Source: Neoceratodus forsteri (lineage: Eukaryota; Chordata; Ceratodontiformes; Ceratodontidae). From it: DNA of 64,000 nt. The stretch is taken from assembly GCA_016271365.2 (NCBI GenBank), contig CM028129.1:1003669501-1003733500 (forward strand). Reading direction: 5' to 3'. This document shows, in pieces, positions 63,949-64,000 of this stretch. How positions within the stretch are numbered: the stretch's first letter is position 1; the number at the start of each line of letters is the position of its first letter. The position numbers were made by a program, and so were the translations under genes. Below the pieces are notes generated by a model, which was not told the DNA's origin, did not search any database, and saw only the letters and a program-made list of their open reading frames with translations.

Positions 63949-64000
63949 ATGTTATTTATTTATTTATTTTCTGTTAACCCGGGTAGGTACACTAGACAGC
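63949..64000 (-). mobile_element. LINE 3' end, cut by window edge
   Basis: TTATTTATTTATTTATTTTC followed by TGTTAACCCGGGTAGGTACA and CTAGACAGC. This matches the minus-strand LINE 3' end at 2801-2850. The body lies outside the window. Confidence 0.75.

Overview
This window looks like intronic and intergenic DNA from a large, repeat-dense vertebrate genome. The mix of L2/CR1-type LINEs, a CR1 with an esterase-like ORF1, tRNA-derived SINEs, a ZMYM/hAT transposon, long minisatellites and one copine exon suggests a lungfish or amphibian-like genome. The species cannot be fixed from sequence alone. Bacterial signals (operons, Shine-Dalgarno sites, CRISPR arrays) are absent. Almost all longer ORFs are decayed pieces of mobile elements.

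The only host coding sequence I recognise is one 104-bp exon at 27108-27211 (+). It encodes the middle of a copine C2A domain, most like CPNE9, and has a good acceptor and donor. The surrounding tens of kilobases are therefore probably copine introns that have grown by transposon insertion.

Layout. 0-2.8 kb: unremarkable DNA with a tandem duplication and one SINE head. 2.8-7.3 kb: a near-complete minus-strand L2-like LINE (endonuclease, reverse transcriptase, 2A-like peptide, tandem repeats in both UTRs). 7.8-8.7 kb: a CORE-SINE split by a younger SINE with clean target duplications. 9.0-13.0 kb: one minus-strand LINE split by another, with a shared 7-bp target duplication. 15.5-17.1 kb: a probable solo LTR. 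18-23 kb: a plus-strand L2-like LINE. 23.8-26.2 kb: a large fold-back element made of inverted minisatellite arms. 27.1 kb: the copine exon. 27.6-33.8 kb: a complete but dead hAT element with terminal inverted repeats and a perfect 8-bp target duplication. 34.5-44.5 kb: a minus-strand CR1 interrupted by a 6.1-kb plus-strand LINE of another clade. 44.9-46 kb: a LINE 3' fragment. 46-59.5 kb: short palindromes, an 18/26-bp two-unit satellite broken by LINE and SINE insertions, and dispersed hairpin elements. 60-64 kb: another plus-strand L2-like LINE, then the 3' end of a further minus-strand LINE cut by the window edge.

The copies form a readable insertion history. Host intron or older LINE came first, then nested LINE, hAT or SINE, each marked by target duplications and by reading frames that resume across the insertion. 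Every transposon protein carries stops, frameshifts or lost catalytic residues, so no copy here appears able to move on its own. All family assignments come from motifs read by eye. No database search was run.
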